The position numbers were made by a program, and so were the translations under genes. Below, piece after piece: positions 1 to 13,400 of a stretch of DNA of 64,000 nucleotides (position 1 is its first letter; every line of letters starts with the position of its first letter). Location of the stretch: assembly GCA_024516035.1 (NCBI GenBank), contig CM044964.1, positions 9,245,736-9,309,735 of the forward strand, written 5' to 3'. The notes beneath the pieces were generated by a model. That model saw only the letters and a program-made list of their open reading frames with translations. It did not search any database and was not told where the DNA came from. The stretch comes from Bactericera cockerelli. Taxonomy: Eukaryota > Arthropoda > Insecta > Hemiptera > Triozidae.

Positions 1-90
1 CTTGTTAATATTGTTCTCCATTTTGTATTTTATTTTACATTCCTTGTTTGTACATACGTCCTATTAATAAAGAATTCAATATTGAAAAGA

Positions 91-147
91 GCGCGGCTAT
101 TAGCTCAGTGGTAAGAAAGAGGTCTCACATTCGATCCCTAGAGACAA
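91..147 (+). repeat. tRNA-like SINE head
   Basis: A-box-like TAGCTCAGTGG (101-111) and B-box-like TTCGATCCC (130-138) are present, but no complete cloverleaf. Most likely a SINE promoter remnant. Confidence 0.4.
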
Positions 148-492
148 AAAATAATTGTATTAAAATTTTGGTTACAGTTGATTGTAAGGGATACCTCCCA
201 GTGCATTCGTGTTGAGTTGTTGTTGACCCAGCATCTAAATGGGAAGTGTTGTGTCACTTGTCGCCCATTAGAGAAGAAGCATATTATGGGATGGGCAAGC
301 TACAACACAGACCTCAAGCGTTTACAGTAGTTTCTGTTTCATATGAAATAAAAAAAGACTGTTAAACACCCATAAAAAATGCCAGAACACTAAGATGTTG
401 TTGTTGTTGTTGTAACAAGCATGGTAAAAGCTGGGACCATCACACCTAGCAAACTTGTGGCGGGATTAAAGCTAGTTTGATAATTTGTTTAC

Positions 493-1208
493 CTGAGGGG
501 CCACTCCATTGACGACCCCGCTAACATTGTCCTGTTCAATGGCCAGCTTAATAATGCGGACCATGTCGTGAATGTGGATCCAGGGCAGAGGTTGAGAACC
601 GCTGCCCATAGGCCCACCTGCCATGAAGAAGAAAGGCCAAAACGAAGACTTGATCATGCCTCCTCCGTTGCCCAAGACCACTCCTGAGAGAAAAAAAGAT
701 AGAATAAATAATCAAATAAATAATTCTTTGCAAGAATGATACAAAATTATACAGTAAAATTCAATCCTAGTAATAAGAGGAGTGAGAAAGAAGAAAAGAG
801 GACTGGGTTGCGAAGATGGTACTGGGATGTATGTTTGAAATGTTTTAAAAAATGTATTAAGATTATTTGTTAATAAAAAAAATCCTAGTAAATAATCAGT
901 CAGATACATAGAAATTCACATTTGCTTGCACAGATAATTAGTACTGATAGTAGTATTATATGACAGGATTTTGATTGTTTAAACATGATGAATGTTTGTA
1001 ACAAATTGTGGTTTCCAAATACACACTCTTTGTCACTCCTTTAAATGAGGGGGACTCTAACCCTGATTTCTAATTGTAACAGTATAGCATAGTAATTTAT
1101 CATTAAAATCCATTCTGCCACATATTAAAATTGTGTTCAATCTAAGACCATATGCATTAGTGTGACATTTCTCTACATTAGGTTTGAATAGAAGATAATT
1201 ATAAAACT

Positions 1209-1283
<75 letters not shown>

Positions 1284-2469
1284 AGCAAGAGTTCCAACTT
1301 AAAATCTTTCATTATCATACTTGTACCATGACTTCAGCTCAGCTGCAGATATAATTTACTAACCAGAGCGTACTATTGTGGTGCGGATATCTTTGGAAGC
1401 TACCTGTGCTGCTGCCTCCCAATCCCTAGCCAGTGTCTGGAAGAAATCTCCCTTGGGATTGTTGCCTAGATCTGACTCTTCATCATACACTTTGTCCGTG
1501 CCTGGCTCGTAGATACCTAAAAGGAAAAGGAAAAATGTACCGTATTAAATAAGAATGCATTTTTAATATTTTGTATTTGGTACTAAAAATATTTTGAATT
1601 AGAGCATTATGGGTTTCTATTTGTCTTTTTTAGATTTCAGAAATGGATATAAGAGAACAATTAATTACCAGGTCAAATTTACTTCTTTATAAAGAAAAAT
1701 AACCTAAAGAGTTGGTCTCTTGAGTTCTCTTATATCCAGGTTTGACTATATAGAGTTTTTGTCTCTATCAGTCAACTGATACAATAGAAGCAACATCAAA
1801 TGATTCTTCATTATTTTTTGGATAGGAAATAGATTTTTATGGTTGTTGTTTTCGAATTTTGATGGTCAACCATCCAAGAACTAACATCACTGGATGTTGC
1901 TTAACTTCAGTGATGAAACTAGAACTGGGGTATTCAATGTGCCATTGATGCTGGATAGTTTTTTTTAAAGTTTTTAATGAAAAAAGAAAGAAAAAAAAGT
2001 AATTAATTAAATACTTCTTCCTCAACTTACCTACACCACTGAAAGACACAAAAGCCTTCACTTTCTGGTCAGCAGCAAGCATTCTCTGCACAAGGTCCTG
2101 GGTTCGATTTACTCGGGAGGAATAAACTTCCTGCTTGTATGTTTCGGTCCATATGGAGCCGGGAGCCAGGATATTCTGCCCCACTAGATTGACAACAGCT
2201 TCTGTGCCTGTGGGTATGCCTTTGCTGTTAAGAGTCTCCTGTAAAGTGAGGGAGGGGAAGTTACAATGAGACATAGGTCTGTAATTTAAGTATCATTTTG
2301 GTTTAACATATTATTATTAAAAAAAAAAAAAAAAAAAATACAATATTGTTTTAAGAAAAAGTTCTTACCCAGGTGATAGTATTGGGTCCTGGTTTTCTGG
2401 ATACAATTTGAATGACTGTGTAAGATTTGACGAGATTATACTAAGAAGCTTCCTGATCTGTACCACCAG
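493..2469 (-). CDS. SDR39U1: SDR39U1-type epimerase family protein (partial, four internal exons)
   Basis: Minus-strand exons, in transcript order: 2469-2369, 2238-2031, 1516-1364 and 683-493, all with GT-AG junctions and compatible phases. The reading includes VSRKPGPNTITW, then GTEAVVNLVGQNIL, then FFQTLARDWEAAAQ, then TIVRSGVVLGNGGGMIK and PWIHIHDMVRIIKLAIE, ending in GVVNGVAPQ. These are the conserved blocks of the extended short-chain dehydrogenase family SDR39U1 (YfcH/SulA-like epimerase fold), a Rossmann-fold protein presumed to bind NADP(H); its substrate is unknown. The exon at 2369-2469 begins with the Gly-Gly-Thr of the nucleotide-binding loop but does not stay open in one frame to the VSRKPG block, so it carries an indel or assembly error. 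The start exon lies upstream and was not found. The C-terminal exons after VAPQ lie beyond the left edge. Confidence 0.87.
1212..1279. repeat. GA microsatellite
   Basis: A nearly pure (GA)n of about 68 bp lies in an SDR39U1 intron. Confidence 0.9.
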
Positions 2470-2764
2470 CTGTGGATAAAAGAATACAAATTAAATGGGA
2501 CTGTAATAAATAATAAGCATTGAAATTGTTTTTTTTTTTTTAACACGATTAATTAATTTCTTGGGAAAGGTACAAAATATTTTTTATTTAGAATAGACAA
2601 AAAAAAATTAATTATATAGTAAAAAATTCATTACCTACGTAATCTTTCAACACAAAATTGAACTAATCTTGTTTTTGTTATTTCAAAAGATAGATCATTT
2701 GAACCAATAGTTCAATTTTCATATGTTGAATAAATCATAAATCAGAAGCCTTGAAACTGTGTTT

Positions 2765-3172
2765 ATTACTTCCGAGAAATTTCTAATATTAGAAATCGGA
2801 AGTATTGTATTCGTTTTTGTAAAAAATAAATAAATATTTTTTTTGCTCCGATTTCAAGTCTTTTCATATTTCTGGACGTTTCATAACCTACTGAGTAAAT
2901 TTGGTTTTGAGTCCGTCTGTTGGTCTGTTAAAACGATTCCTTGTAACGCGCAAATCTCGGAAACTACTCGACCGATTTAGATGAAATTTTGCACACATCT
3001 AGGAGACATTCTGTAGATGGTCCCATTTTAAATTAATCGAATTCATACCAGCGGTTCTGGGTGAAAGAGACCATGCGCCTGACCACTAACTTTTTACTTA
3101 AACGCTTATATCTCTTGAACGGTACACCCGATTTTGATGAAATTTTGTAAGAATATGCATATTATTGTTTTA
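2765..3172. repeat. Palindrome-headed interspersed repeat, copy 1
   Basis: The head ACTTCCGA, GAAA, TTTCTAATATTAGAAA, TCGGAAGT is followed by about 370 bp including CTCGGAAACTACTCGACCG and AATTTTGCACACATCTAGG. It shares the whole body with 28041-28475. Confidence 0.7.
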
Positions 3173-3725
3173 TACAGGGTGTCCCACCAAACTTGGACAC
3201 CTCAAATTACTCGGCCCCTGAAAGAGTTTTTGAAAAATAAAAAAATCTAGGGTACATGTGCTAATTATGCGGTTTCAGTTATGAATTTTTTTTTTATACA
3301 GGGTGGTTCAAAAGTCAGAAATTGAGGTGTCAACTTTCGATTTTTAAATGGATCGACCTGAATTTTATTTGATAATTTTACTTCTAAATGATTCCTGAGT
3401 ACTTTTTTTAACAAAAATATTACATACAGGGTGGTTCTTTTTCGACCAATTTTTTTTTTAAATCTTGAATAACTCAAGTTCGGTTAATTTTTTCGATAAC
3501 AAGAAGAGACTGTGTTTGTGTAATGAATACACGCACTTTCAATTGGCATCAAAAAATTTTATACAGGGTGGTTCACAAGTGAAATAATGACTTGATTTTT
3601 TTTAAAACCGAGTTTTTTTAATTTTTTATTTAGGATTAATAATTCTTGTCTAATTTTACACATTTTTTGTTAGTCATATCGAAAAACACAAAACTAAAGT
3701 GTTGTACAGGGTGAGACATAATAAA
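3170..3725. repeat. ACAGGGTG-punctuated modular repeat
   Basis: ATACAGGGTG or TACAGGGTG recurs at about 3174, 3297, 3425, 3561 and 3703, at 123-142 bp spacing, usually followed by GGTTC or GTCCC. One further copy near 5022 reads ATACAGGGTGGATCACCCTG. The element type is unknown. Confidence 0.5.
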
Positions 3726-5575
3726 AACATTTAGCCTTGAAACTATAACTTACTTATTAATATAGATCCTGTCACATAATGCACACAGAAAAATACTTGG
3801 TATATTAGAACACTACACAAGAAATTCATGTCAAGATTGTTTACAGTTTAATGCACAACATAAAACCTAATGAATGGCTTTTATAAGTATTTAATTATTT
3901 AAAAGAAATATAGGTACCTACTTGTGTTAAAAAATTACATTGAATGAGTGTTTCCTAAATAAAACAGGTAGGTACACAAGATAAAACTTTGTGGAACACA
4001 AAGGATTCTAAAGTGACTCATATTCATTTCTCTTTATTCTGAGGAATAAATAAACAATAAAAACACTATTCCAAAAGTAGGTAATTTGATAAACAAATAA
4101 TTGAAAAATACCAAGAGGTCAAATGTAAACAAGAGAAATGATAAAATATTATGTAATCAGTACATTAATCTTTACAGACATCAGCATGTCTTTACTTAAC
4201 CCTTGCCATCTCTGATTTTATAGAAAAGTTCTCAATTGAGTAATATGAATAATTTACTCTCTCTCTAGTGTAGTGGTGCAAAACTCTTTGTAAGCTACAA
4301 CCCCAAAATGGGATTTAAAAAAGTGCACCCCCTCCTCTCAAAAATAAAATAATTTTTTGTCTTGAATTTAAAATGGGAAGTGTTGCAAAGTCAGTGGAAT
4401 TCAATCTCATTTGATCCTACACTCAGTATAAGATCCTGTTAAGATGGTTCTAACTAAGTTAGCAATAGTTTCAAGTCAAAGTAATAGTTTAGGTCTTTTG
4501 GCATTTTCATTTTTTTCTTCTTTTTTTATATACCAATAACAGCTACTCCAATATAGAAAAAATCTAATATCTCAAGAACAATTAAGGGCAAAACCAACTA
4601 TCCTGATGGTTTTGATTTTGATTTATTCCTGTCTTAAATTAAACATTATTTATCTTGGCTCCTTATTAGTTGGGAATTGCCATACATGACAGGAGAGTCA
4701 GAGACAACAGCCTGTGATTCTTGAATCTTTCCCCTGGTACAGGGGTAATATTTCAACTACTTTTGTTTGATACATACATCATCAATACACCTTTTGGACA
4801 TTTCGGAGGTAAACGGATGGGAAGTGCTTCAAATTACCTTTCTTCTTATTTCTTGCCAAATTCGATGAATTTCACTTTGCACTTTAGCAGTCAGACAGCT
4901 AAAAATAAAAAATATATTTCAAATATTGCGCCAAGTCAGTAACTGATAACACAGAAATTCCGTGAACGCAGTGTTGCCAGATCAGTAGAATAACTTTTTG
5001 GAGAAATCTGTGGAATGATCATACAGGGTGGATCACCCTGTTAGTTTGGGGTATTCCGTGAAAATCCGTGTATTCAAATGATAACAAATCATAAAAAAAA
5101 TTCGACTCTATTATCTAATCTTTATCAATATTTCTTTTTCTTAACCTTTCTATTCTGCTGATAAGGAGTTTTTCTCAACGTCCATTCTCAGTAATCTCAG
5201 TTAGACTTTTTAGTAGAGAATAGTCAAGTACCTACCTATTTAAAAAAATAAAACTTCAATTTTACCTAATTTAAAAAAACCTACCTAAAGCAAAATTTAT
5301 TAAATTTAACAAGTGAGACAACAGTCATATCAATACCTATAATAAAAATTATCAAATAAGTGAGTTAAGAATATTAGTCCAGCAAAGCGAAAGACTGAAA
5401 AGACTCCAATATTGCTATGACTTCATAATTCCAACTGAAAGTTCTCTAGCTTGATCAGGCTGGAGCCAATGGGAGGGAAAAACATCAGAGGCTGAACATT
5501 CTGCCAGTACCAGGCTATAGTCTGCAGGACGCTTGATCATAATATTAATTTTGATCTTCAAGTAATTTAAATACC

Positions 5576-8500
5576 ATGGGGAATCAACTGGTTGGTATTG
5601 CTCCGTCTCAAATATTCCCAGTGGAACATTACCTTTCAGAGCTGACTGACCTTCAGTTTGACGCAAAGTAAGTATTTTTGCTTCCAGTCTAACTTAGTAG
5701 TCACAATCATAATAGAGGTGATATCATTACAGAGAATATGTAAATTTTGTAACCAGAGTTGCTAACATTTGTATACAAGTTACTCTTACATTTATCTAGT
5801 ACAAAAAATGTCACTTGTTCCAGAGTGGATATTACGCAAGCATTCCAAGGACCCACTTTGCCCTCTGATTTACAAATACAAGTGACAGAAATCTTCTTGT
5901 TGATATGAATAAACACGTGAACTACTAAGTTATGTGTTTACAATATGGAGAATAGTAGGTAATGAAATCTTTTATGCTCTGATCAAAATGTTCAGCTACA
6001 TAAGTCCAGTTTAAATTTATAACTAATTTCTTATATTCATGATGATCGTTTTTCATTGATTAAAATCTCTTTAACAGTTAGGTCATTGGAAAATCTAGCA
6101 TTTCTACTGTAGAATAATTTATAAAATCAATAAACAACCAAATGCTTTGAAATAAACAGTATTTATCCTTTTTTCCAGCCTGGGCAGTACAAGATTCCTC
6201 AAGGTAGCCAGGGCTAAATCCCAAGAAGGTCTTCTTGTGGTCAAAGTGTTTGCTATTCAGGACCCAACTCTGCCTCTTTTGGTGTACAAACAAAATATTG
6301 ACAGCATTAGGTAAGTGCCTATTTTATTGTAAATGGAAATTTTTATTTTAGTTACCTAAGTCTCATCTAGTGGGTGTCAAAATAATGGAATTAATTGTTT
6401 GAATTTATTAAAAACTTCTTTACAGTTTTGAATGGGTATTCCTTGCTAATGCTAATGTTTCATTATTGTATAACATAATTCTGTAAATAAATGGACTATT
6501 GTTGGAAAAAAAAATTCAAGTGCAAGAATCTCCCACAGTCAAAATTGGCTTGGGTCCTCTTGGTAAAACTTCAAACTATCAAAAAAATGTTGTTTTTTTT
6601 ACATACTAAAAGATAGTTATTTTTAATCTCTTGCAGGAATAAATTGGCTGACACCGTCAACTGTCTGGCATTCCAAAAGACAGTGCTCACAGACAAAGCA
6701 GGATTTCTCATGAGAGAGTATGTGAAGTACAGTCTCTATGATAGAATTAGTACTCGGCCTTTCCTTCTGCCTATTGAGAAGAAATGGATAGCTTTCCAGT
6801 TGCTGTATGCCTTGCACCAGTGCCACAGAGTGGGGGTAAGATAATAATAATATAAAAAAAGATATGTTCAATATGACTTCTGTCAAAGGTTGTGGGATCA
6901 AATTTAGCAAATTATTTTTTTAAAACTTTAATTGCAAACAAGTTGCCTTTTTTATTTACAATTAGTGGACATACATAAGTACATAATATACAAAATAAAC
7001 AATAGAAGCTGAAGCAAATTATATTGAAATGAGAAAAATAAATCTCCGAATAGATCTTTAAAAAAAGTAATGAGATTCCACAAAAACAAAAATGAGAAAA
7101 GAAGAAGAACAAAAGAAAAAAAATCTAGTTCCAAATTAAATATCAGGCTTAGTAGATCTGGTTAAAGAAAATCCTAGTTTACCAGTATTAAATGAGTACA
7201 TAGAAATGATTTTTATATTGTTAGAAAAGATTCATTTTTTCTGTTCTAATGCTGGCCAAATTATATTTGTATACCTACTTGTTTTAAAATTGGCCACTTA
7301 TAGAAATTAATATTAATGTCAAAAATAGTTATATTCTACAAAAATCTTGAGAGCATCACAACACAACAAAATTCAGAGTATACCCAAAAACTTCATTGAT
7401 AAATTAAACACATACTTTTGCACAAAATCTAAATCTAAGTACCTAGACCTACACAAACACTACCCAAAATCCTCAGATCCTTACTTTCAAAATTCTTCTT
7501 GCTGATGACACTGATGTTCAAAATTCTTCTTGCTGATGACACTGATGTTCAAAATTCTTCTTGCTGATGACACTGATGTTCAAAATTCTTCTTGCTGATG
7601 ACACTGATGTTCAAAATTATTTTTGCTGATGACACTGATGTTCAAAATTCTTCTTGCTGATGACACTGATGTTCAAAATTCTTCTTGCTGATGACACTGA
7701 TGTTCAAAATTATTCTTGCTGATGACACTGATGTTCAAAATTCTTTTTGCTGATGACACTGATGTTCAAAATTCTTCTTGCTAATGAAACTTATGTTCAA
7801 AATTATTCTTGCTGATGAAACTTATGTTCAAAATTATTCTTGCTGATGAAACTTATGTTCAAAATTCTTCTTGCTCATAACTCTGATGTTCAAAATTCTT
7901 CTTGCTCATAACTCTGATGTTCAAAATTATTCTTGCTGATGACACTGATGTTCAAAATTCTTCTTGCTGATGACACTATGGAAAAGAAGACTTTACCAAG
8001 ATCCAGATGACAACACACTTTGGTGGAAAAGTGATGAAGCATGGGAAGTAATTTACTCCTGGACGCATGCCTTTCCAGTACTCTCACCCCACTCTTCCTG
8101 ATGAAATGTGAAGTCAAGAAAATAATGGCGTACCTAGCCCAAAGAATCCAAACCTTGTTAAAAACAATACCTCCTAAAAACTGTTGTCCCAATGCCGACA
8201 GAATCTTTGACTCGTAATTGGCATTTGCCAGATAAATAAAACATCCTAGGTACAGAAAGCCTTGTGTTTTTATTACTTCTTAACAAGTTTTAAACCCAAT
8301 TACATTATGCAAGTATTTGAACACTGCATATGTAAGTCGCTTAAAAAAAAAATACAATGCCAATTATGGACACAATTCTTCCTCGTGATTGGTTCTCATT
8401 GTATACACGTGACAAATTTGAGATGTTATACTAAGGGCGGCATTAATAGACAACATCAATAACTTAAGTCGTTGGTAAGTGTTGGTTTTCCCTATCTTAC

Positions 8501-10463
8501 ACAGTACGCACTCCGTGACTTAGCGCCACAGAGGTATTACAAATACGTCTATTAATTCCGCCCTAAATCACTTGTATCTCCAAAACGGCTTAACCGATTT
8601 TCTTACTTTAATTATTATTATTCAACAATTTAGATCAATCTTTATTTACAATTTTTTATGTACAGGTACAGTCAAAAGGTATAATTAATTAAATATAAAC
8701 AAAGTTTGATCAAGGGTGGTGATTTATCTTCTCGCCAGGTGTGTCACGGAGATATCAAGCTAGAGAACCTCCTCGTCACCTCCTGGTCGTGGCTTCTCCT
8801 CTCGGATTTCGCCTCCTACAAGCCCACCCGCCTCCCCGACGATAACCCGGCGGACTTTTCCTACTTTTTCGACACCAGCCGCCGCCGGACCTGCTACCTG
8901 GCTCCGGAGAGATTTGTGGGCGGCTCGGGGAACAACAGTGTGATTAACATGATGGGGAGCGGGGAGGAGGGGAGCGCTGAGCCGGCCATGGATATTTTCT
9001 CTGCTGGGTGAGTTGTAGCTTGTTTATTATTTGGCTTAACACATATGAGACGGGTCCTATTTTCTATAGTTTGTACGCTGGGACGGCTTCAAATAGGGTA
9101 ATTGTTCCAAATATGACAACAACAACAAAAAAATTGGGACGGGCGAGTACAAAAATATATTAACACTTAGACGACCGGCATGGTTTTTCGTGAATTCTCT
9201 TGTGGGACCGGCGATAATACGGCTATCCGACCGGGTGTACCACCGGTGGCACCCGGTCCATTCCGTACGAACGTGCGTGTACCACCGGTGGTACACTCGG
9301 TCGTCTACGTGTTAAGTAACTTTGCAAAGTAAGTAAAACAGGGAGTAGACCAGCATTGGCTTGGTTCTAGGAGCCCTTGTCAATTATTAGCCTCCTTGTA
9401 AAGACTTTTTTAGAAGTGCTGAGTCATTCCTCCACTGTCTGGCTACCATCGTTCACGATGACGCCACCCTACGATGATGAACTTTGCGACTGAAACTGGC
9501 CAGTGGAGATTGTAAGATTACTAAATAAAAGAAAAGCTATTGCTTTGTCTAGAATTCGAGGCACATGTGTTTTGGCCGAAATTCGTGGTCTTTAACTAGA
9601 AATTGACGGCTTTGTTCGGTCTGGAGTCAATAAATAGAAATATGTTTTTTGATTTGTTAGAATTAGAAAACCCTCTTTAGGCGTACCCTCTTAACATGTA
9701 AAAAAATCAAAATGTTTATTTTACGTTTTTCTAAACTTGGTTGTCAACATAGGTGGAACAAATTGCAATTTTTTTTTTTTTAAAGTATAGTATAGTATAG
9801 TAGTGCTTTATTTAGACTGTCAGCTCGAGACAGGGAGTCCCATTATGCTAACAGTTTAATATAGCACACCTCTTTATTTATTGTAAATTTTATTTTATAA
9901 GTAATTAGCCGTTAACCCGTGCTTCGCCACCCTCTAAAAGTGCACTTTTAGGGCTCTATCTATGGAACGGTTTGGACTTTTACAAAATACTTTCTTATTG
10001 CACGTATTCAGTATGCAAGGAATGTTGTGTCAAAATTTCAGCTCGCTAGATATTACGGTTTGGGCTGTAGAGCGATGATCATTCAGTCAGTCAGTGACTT
10101 TGACATTTATATATTAAGATTAGTAAATTTGAAAGTAAACTATCTCTCCTCTCCCAGCTGCGTGCTAGCCGAGCTCTTCTCAGACGGGACGCTGGCCCCA
10201 TTCGACCTGTCTCAGCTCCTCGCCTACCGCAACGATGACTACTCCCCCGGCCCCACGCTGGCCAAACTAGAGGACCCGCGGGCCCGGGCCCTCGTGGCCG
10301 CGATGATAGTCAAGGCCCCTGGCCACAGAGCTTCGGCCGAAACTCTGCTGGCCTCTGAGCGCGGCCGCCTCTTTCCCGAGTACTTTTACACGTTCCTGCA
10401 GTCTTACATGTTGATATTCTCCTCACGGGATCCGATACTGTCGCCAGATGAGAAGATAGAGAG
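5576..10463 (+). CDS. VPS15: VPS15 exons 1-5: N-myristoylated pseudokinase domain
   Basis: Exons are 5576-5667, 6179-6310, 6637-6835, 8739-9007 and 10158-10463. The reading shows [17 protein letters not shown] in place of a normal glycine loop, the lysine strand [16 protein letters not shown], and [10 protein letters not shown]. It then shows the catalytic-loop equivalent [10 protein letters not shown] (HRD replaced by HGD) and DFASYKP in place of DFG. Next come the diagnostic [24 protein letters not shown] and MDIFSAGCVLAELF. These departures from canonical kinase motifs are normal for VPS15. Exon 5 ends in SPDEKIER at a GTGAGT donor that is itself part of a tandem array (10399-10845). Confidence 0.95.
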
Positions 10464-13400
10464 GTGAGTTGTCATAAAGATAAAAAGATAAGTCTTACAT
10501 GTTGATATTCTCCTCGAGGGATCCGATACTGTCGCCCGATGAGAAGATAGAGAGGTGAGTTGTCATAAAGATAAAAAGATAAGTCTTACATGTTGATATT
10601 CTCCTCACGGGATCCGATACTGTCGCCAGATGAGAAGATAGAGAGGTGAGTTGTCATAAAGATAAAAAGATAAGTCTTACATGTTGATATTCTCCTCGAG
10701 GGATCCGATACTGTCGCCCGATGAGAAGATAGAGAGGTGAGTAATCAATAATCATAAAGATAAGTATTAAGGTAAGTCTTACATGTTGATATTCTCCTCA
10801 AGGGATCCGATACTGTCGCCTGATGAGAAGATAGAAAAGTGAGTTATCATAAAAATGAAGAAAGTTAGTTAGTAATAATAGAAATAATATAAATGTAAGA
10901 AAGAATAAAGAAGTATAGGTAATTAATAATAATAATAATTCTCTTTAGTGCAACGTAACCACCAGGCGAGGTTAATGCTCAAAGCATTTTCTACCACCTA
11001 ACCCTCAGAGTTTTATTATTTTGTGGTCACAAACTCAAATTAATGAGGACAAATTCATGCACTGGGTGGGATTCCAACCAATCCGTTCGTTCGACTAGCG
11101 TAGGGATCCGTTGGTTCGAATTCCACCCAGTGCATGAATTTTTCCTCATTTATTTGAGTATATTCTTCTTCTTTTACTCTGTCTTATCCCGCTCAAGCAG
11201 GGTCGACGTTGTTCAACCTCATGGTTGAGGTTGATTGGTTTTGGCACATTTTTTACGGCTGGATGCCCTTCCTAACGCCAAAGATTCTATTTGATTTAAC
11301 GTCCTGGATTAGGACGGGGGTTTTACCCTCCATTCGCTGGGAATCGTACCAGCTACCCACATTAACTTCACCCAGCCTGGGTAGGGCCGGAAATGACAGC
11401 CTCACGTGTTTGGATGGAACAGAATTTTCTTCGAAAAGTCTGCCCCAGCCGGGAGTTGAACTCGGGAACTCTGGACTATGGGCAGTAGTCACAACCATTA
11501 CGCCACGGAGACTGAGTATATGAACTCATATTAATAAAACTCTGAGGGTTTGGTGGTAGAAGAAGCTTTGAGCATTAACCTCGCCTTGTGGTTATCTTCC
11601 ATTAACGAGTATTATTATTATTGTGATATATTTCTTTTCAGACTTAAAAAAGACATTCACAACATCATCAACATCGTCACCTCTCAGCCGTCATCCACTT
11701 CAGAGTCAGACTCTTCCACCCAACCAAGAGACGGCCATAGCCCCACCCCCACTAATGAGGTGCAGCTGGTAGATACTCGGGAGACCAGAGTGCTGCAGGG
11801 GGGTGATGTAGTGAGTAGTGATGCCACTGGAGACTCCACTGAAAAGGTTATTATTTGGTTTAATTTCACCTTCTACTGCATGGTTCTATCACAACGGGGG
11901 TTTTACCCTCCATTCACTGGAAACTCACATACTAGATACTCAAATTAACCTCACCCAGCCTCAGTGGGGCCGGGATTAGCCAGCATCACGAGGATTCGAA
12001 TTTGAATGGTCATCCATCCAAGGCCTAACCTCCCTGGAAGTTGATTTACTTCAGTGACAGAACGAGCACTGGTGTATTCGAGTGCCATCGACGGTGACCC
12101 TGGCTAAGGTTTTTCGAATGTATGGTTTCTTCGAGAAATGTTTTTTCCAGCCTGCTTTACTGTTAAGAAGGTTAAATTTATTTACTTAGAAATGATCAAA
12201 TGGTGTTTCTAGTTTCTATTGTAAGTACTGTACCCATTTATTCGTTGTGAGACAGTGTATGACTTACAAGAAATGTTGCCAGACATTCAAGCTTTCGTGT
12301 GTTGGAAAAAAATGCCATTTCCTAGAAGAAATTTCGTAGAAACATTAAGCTTAGAAAAAATGCCTTTGTAAAAAAAAAGTACTCTCATAAAGAAATTGTT
12401 AAAAGAATTAAAGCAGCAAGTGTATAGTGAATGCCAAAGGCATTATCACCACCCTTGATCAGTCTTTATTTACCTTTAAGTAATTATACCTTTTCACTGT
12501 ACATGTATATAAAAAGTTGTAAATAATGTTTGATCAAAATTGTTGAATAATATAGGAAAAAAATAAATAAAATTCGCTCTCTGTATTCTACACTAGGCCA
12601 CGCTCACAAGCACGCTGCCTAATGCCAAAGAAGACCCTCTGGTTCTGATCACGTCGCTTGTGACTTCGTGTATACGGGGCCTTCACTTCCCTTCCTCCAA
12701 GCAGTCTGCCCTTTCCATCCTTGTGGACATCTCCCGCGTATCCTCAGGTATTATTTTTTTATTTGATTTACCTTGCTTACACTAAAGAGGTAAGACTGAA
12801 AAGTCCCTTTACTCCAGCAGTCAAACAGTTCTTAAATTTTATAGATAAGTATTTGTGATGGTCACAAATTGTGATGTTATAATAATATTCGAATCTTCCT
12901 TTCAAAAATTCGCTGTGCTTGTTTTTGTATTTGTATGTATATGTTTGTAAATCATTAGTAAACAAATGAGGGGATCAAATTTTTTACTATTGATGAACAT
13001 TGAAAATAAAATGGGCCCTAATATACTACCTTGAGAAATGAGAGCTGCTTAAAATGAAATGCTGTCAAAAAGATCACCATCAAAAATAGTCTCAGTTTTC
13101 AATATGAAACCATCAATGAACAGAAAGGGAAAATTTATTTTTAAAGTTTAATTAGGAAAATTTCAAAATCCTCCATATCAAAAGCTTTTAAAGTTGATAG
13201 ACAACATGAAAATAGCTGTTACACTTCAGAAGTAATTTTGATTTTCTCTATCAATATGGATCGTCACCATGTTACAGAGTCATCCATCAAGACTTGATCT
13301 TATTTTGACGGGTCATTCATAATTATATGTCAAGACCATTTGTAAAAAAAAAAGAAATAAGGAAGCAATTGTGATTTATAAATGTTAAATTTTGTTATTT

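Larger units (their letters stand above)
2470..5575. other. Spacer between SDR39U1 and VPS15
   Basis: It holds the palindrome-headed repeat, the ACAGGGTG modules and AT-rich sequence. The missing SDR39U1 start exon and a divergent promoter should lie here; I could not place either. Confidence 0.5.

Noticed and set aside
7985..8192. Minus-strand coding region of 100 residues
   Set aside because: It overlaps the 31-bp minisatellite at its end and shows no domain or splice support.
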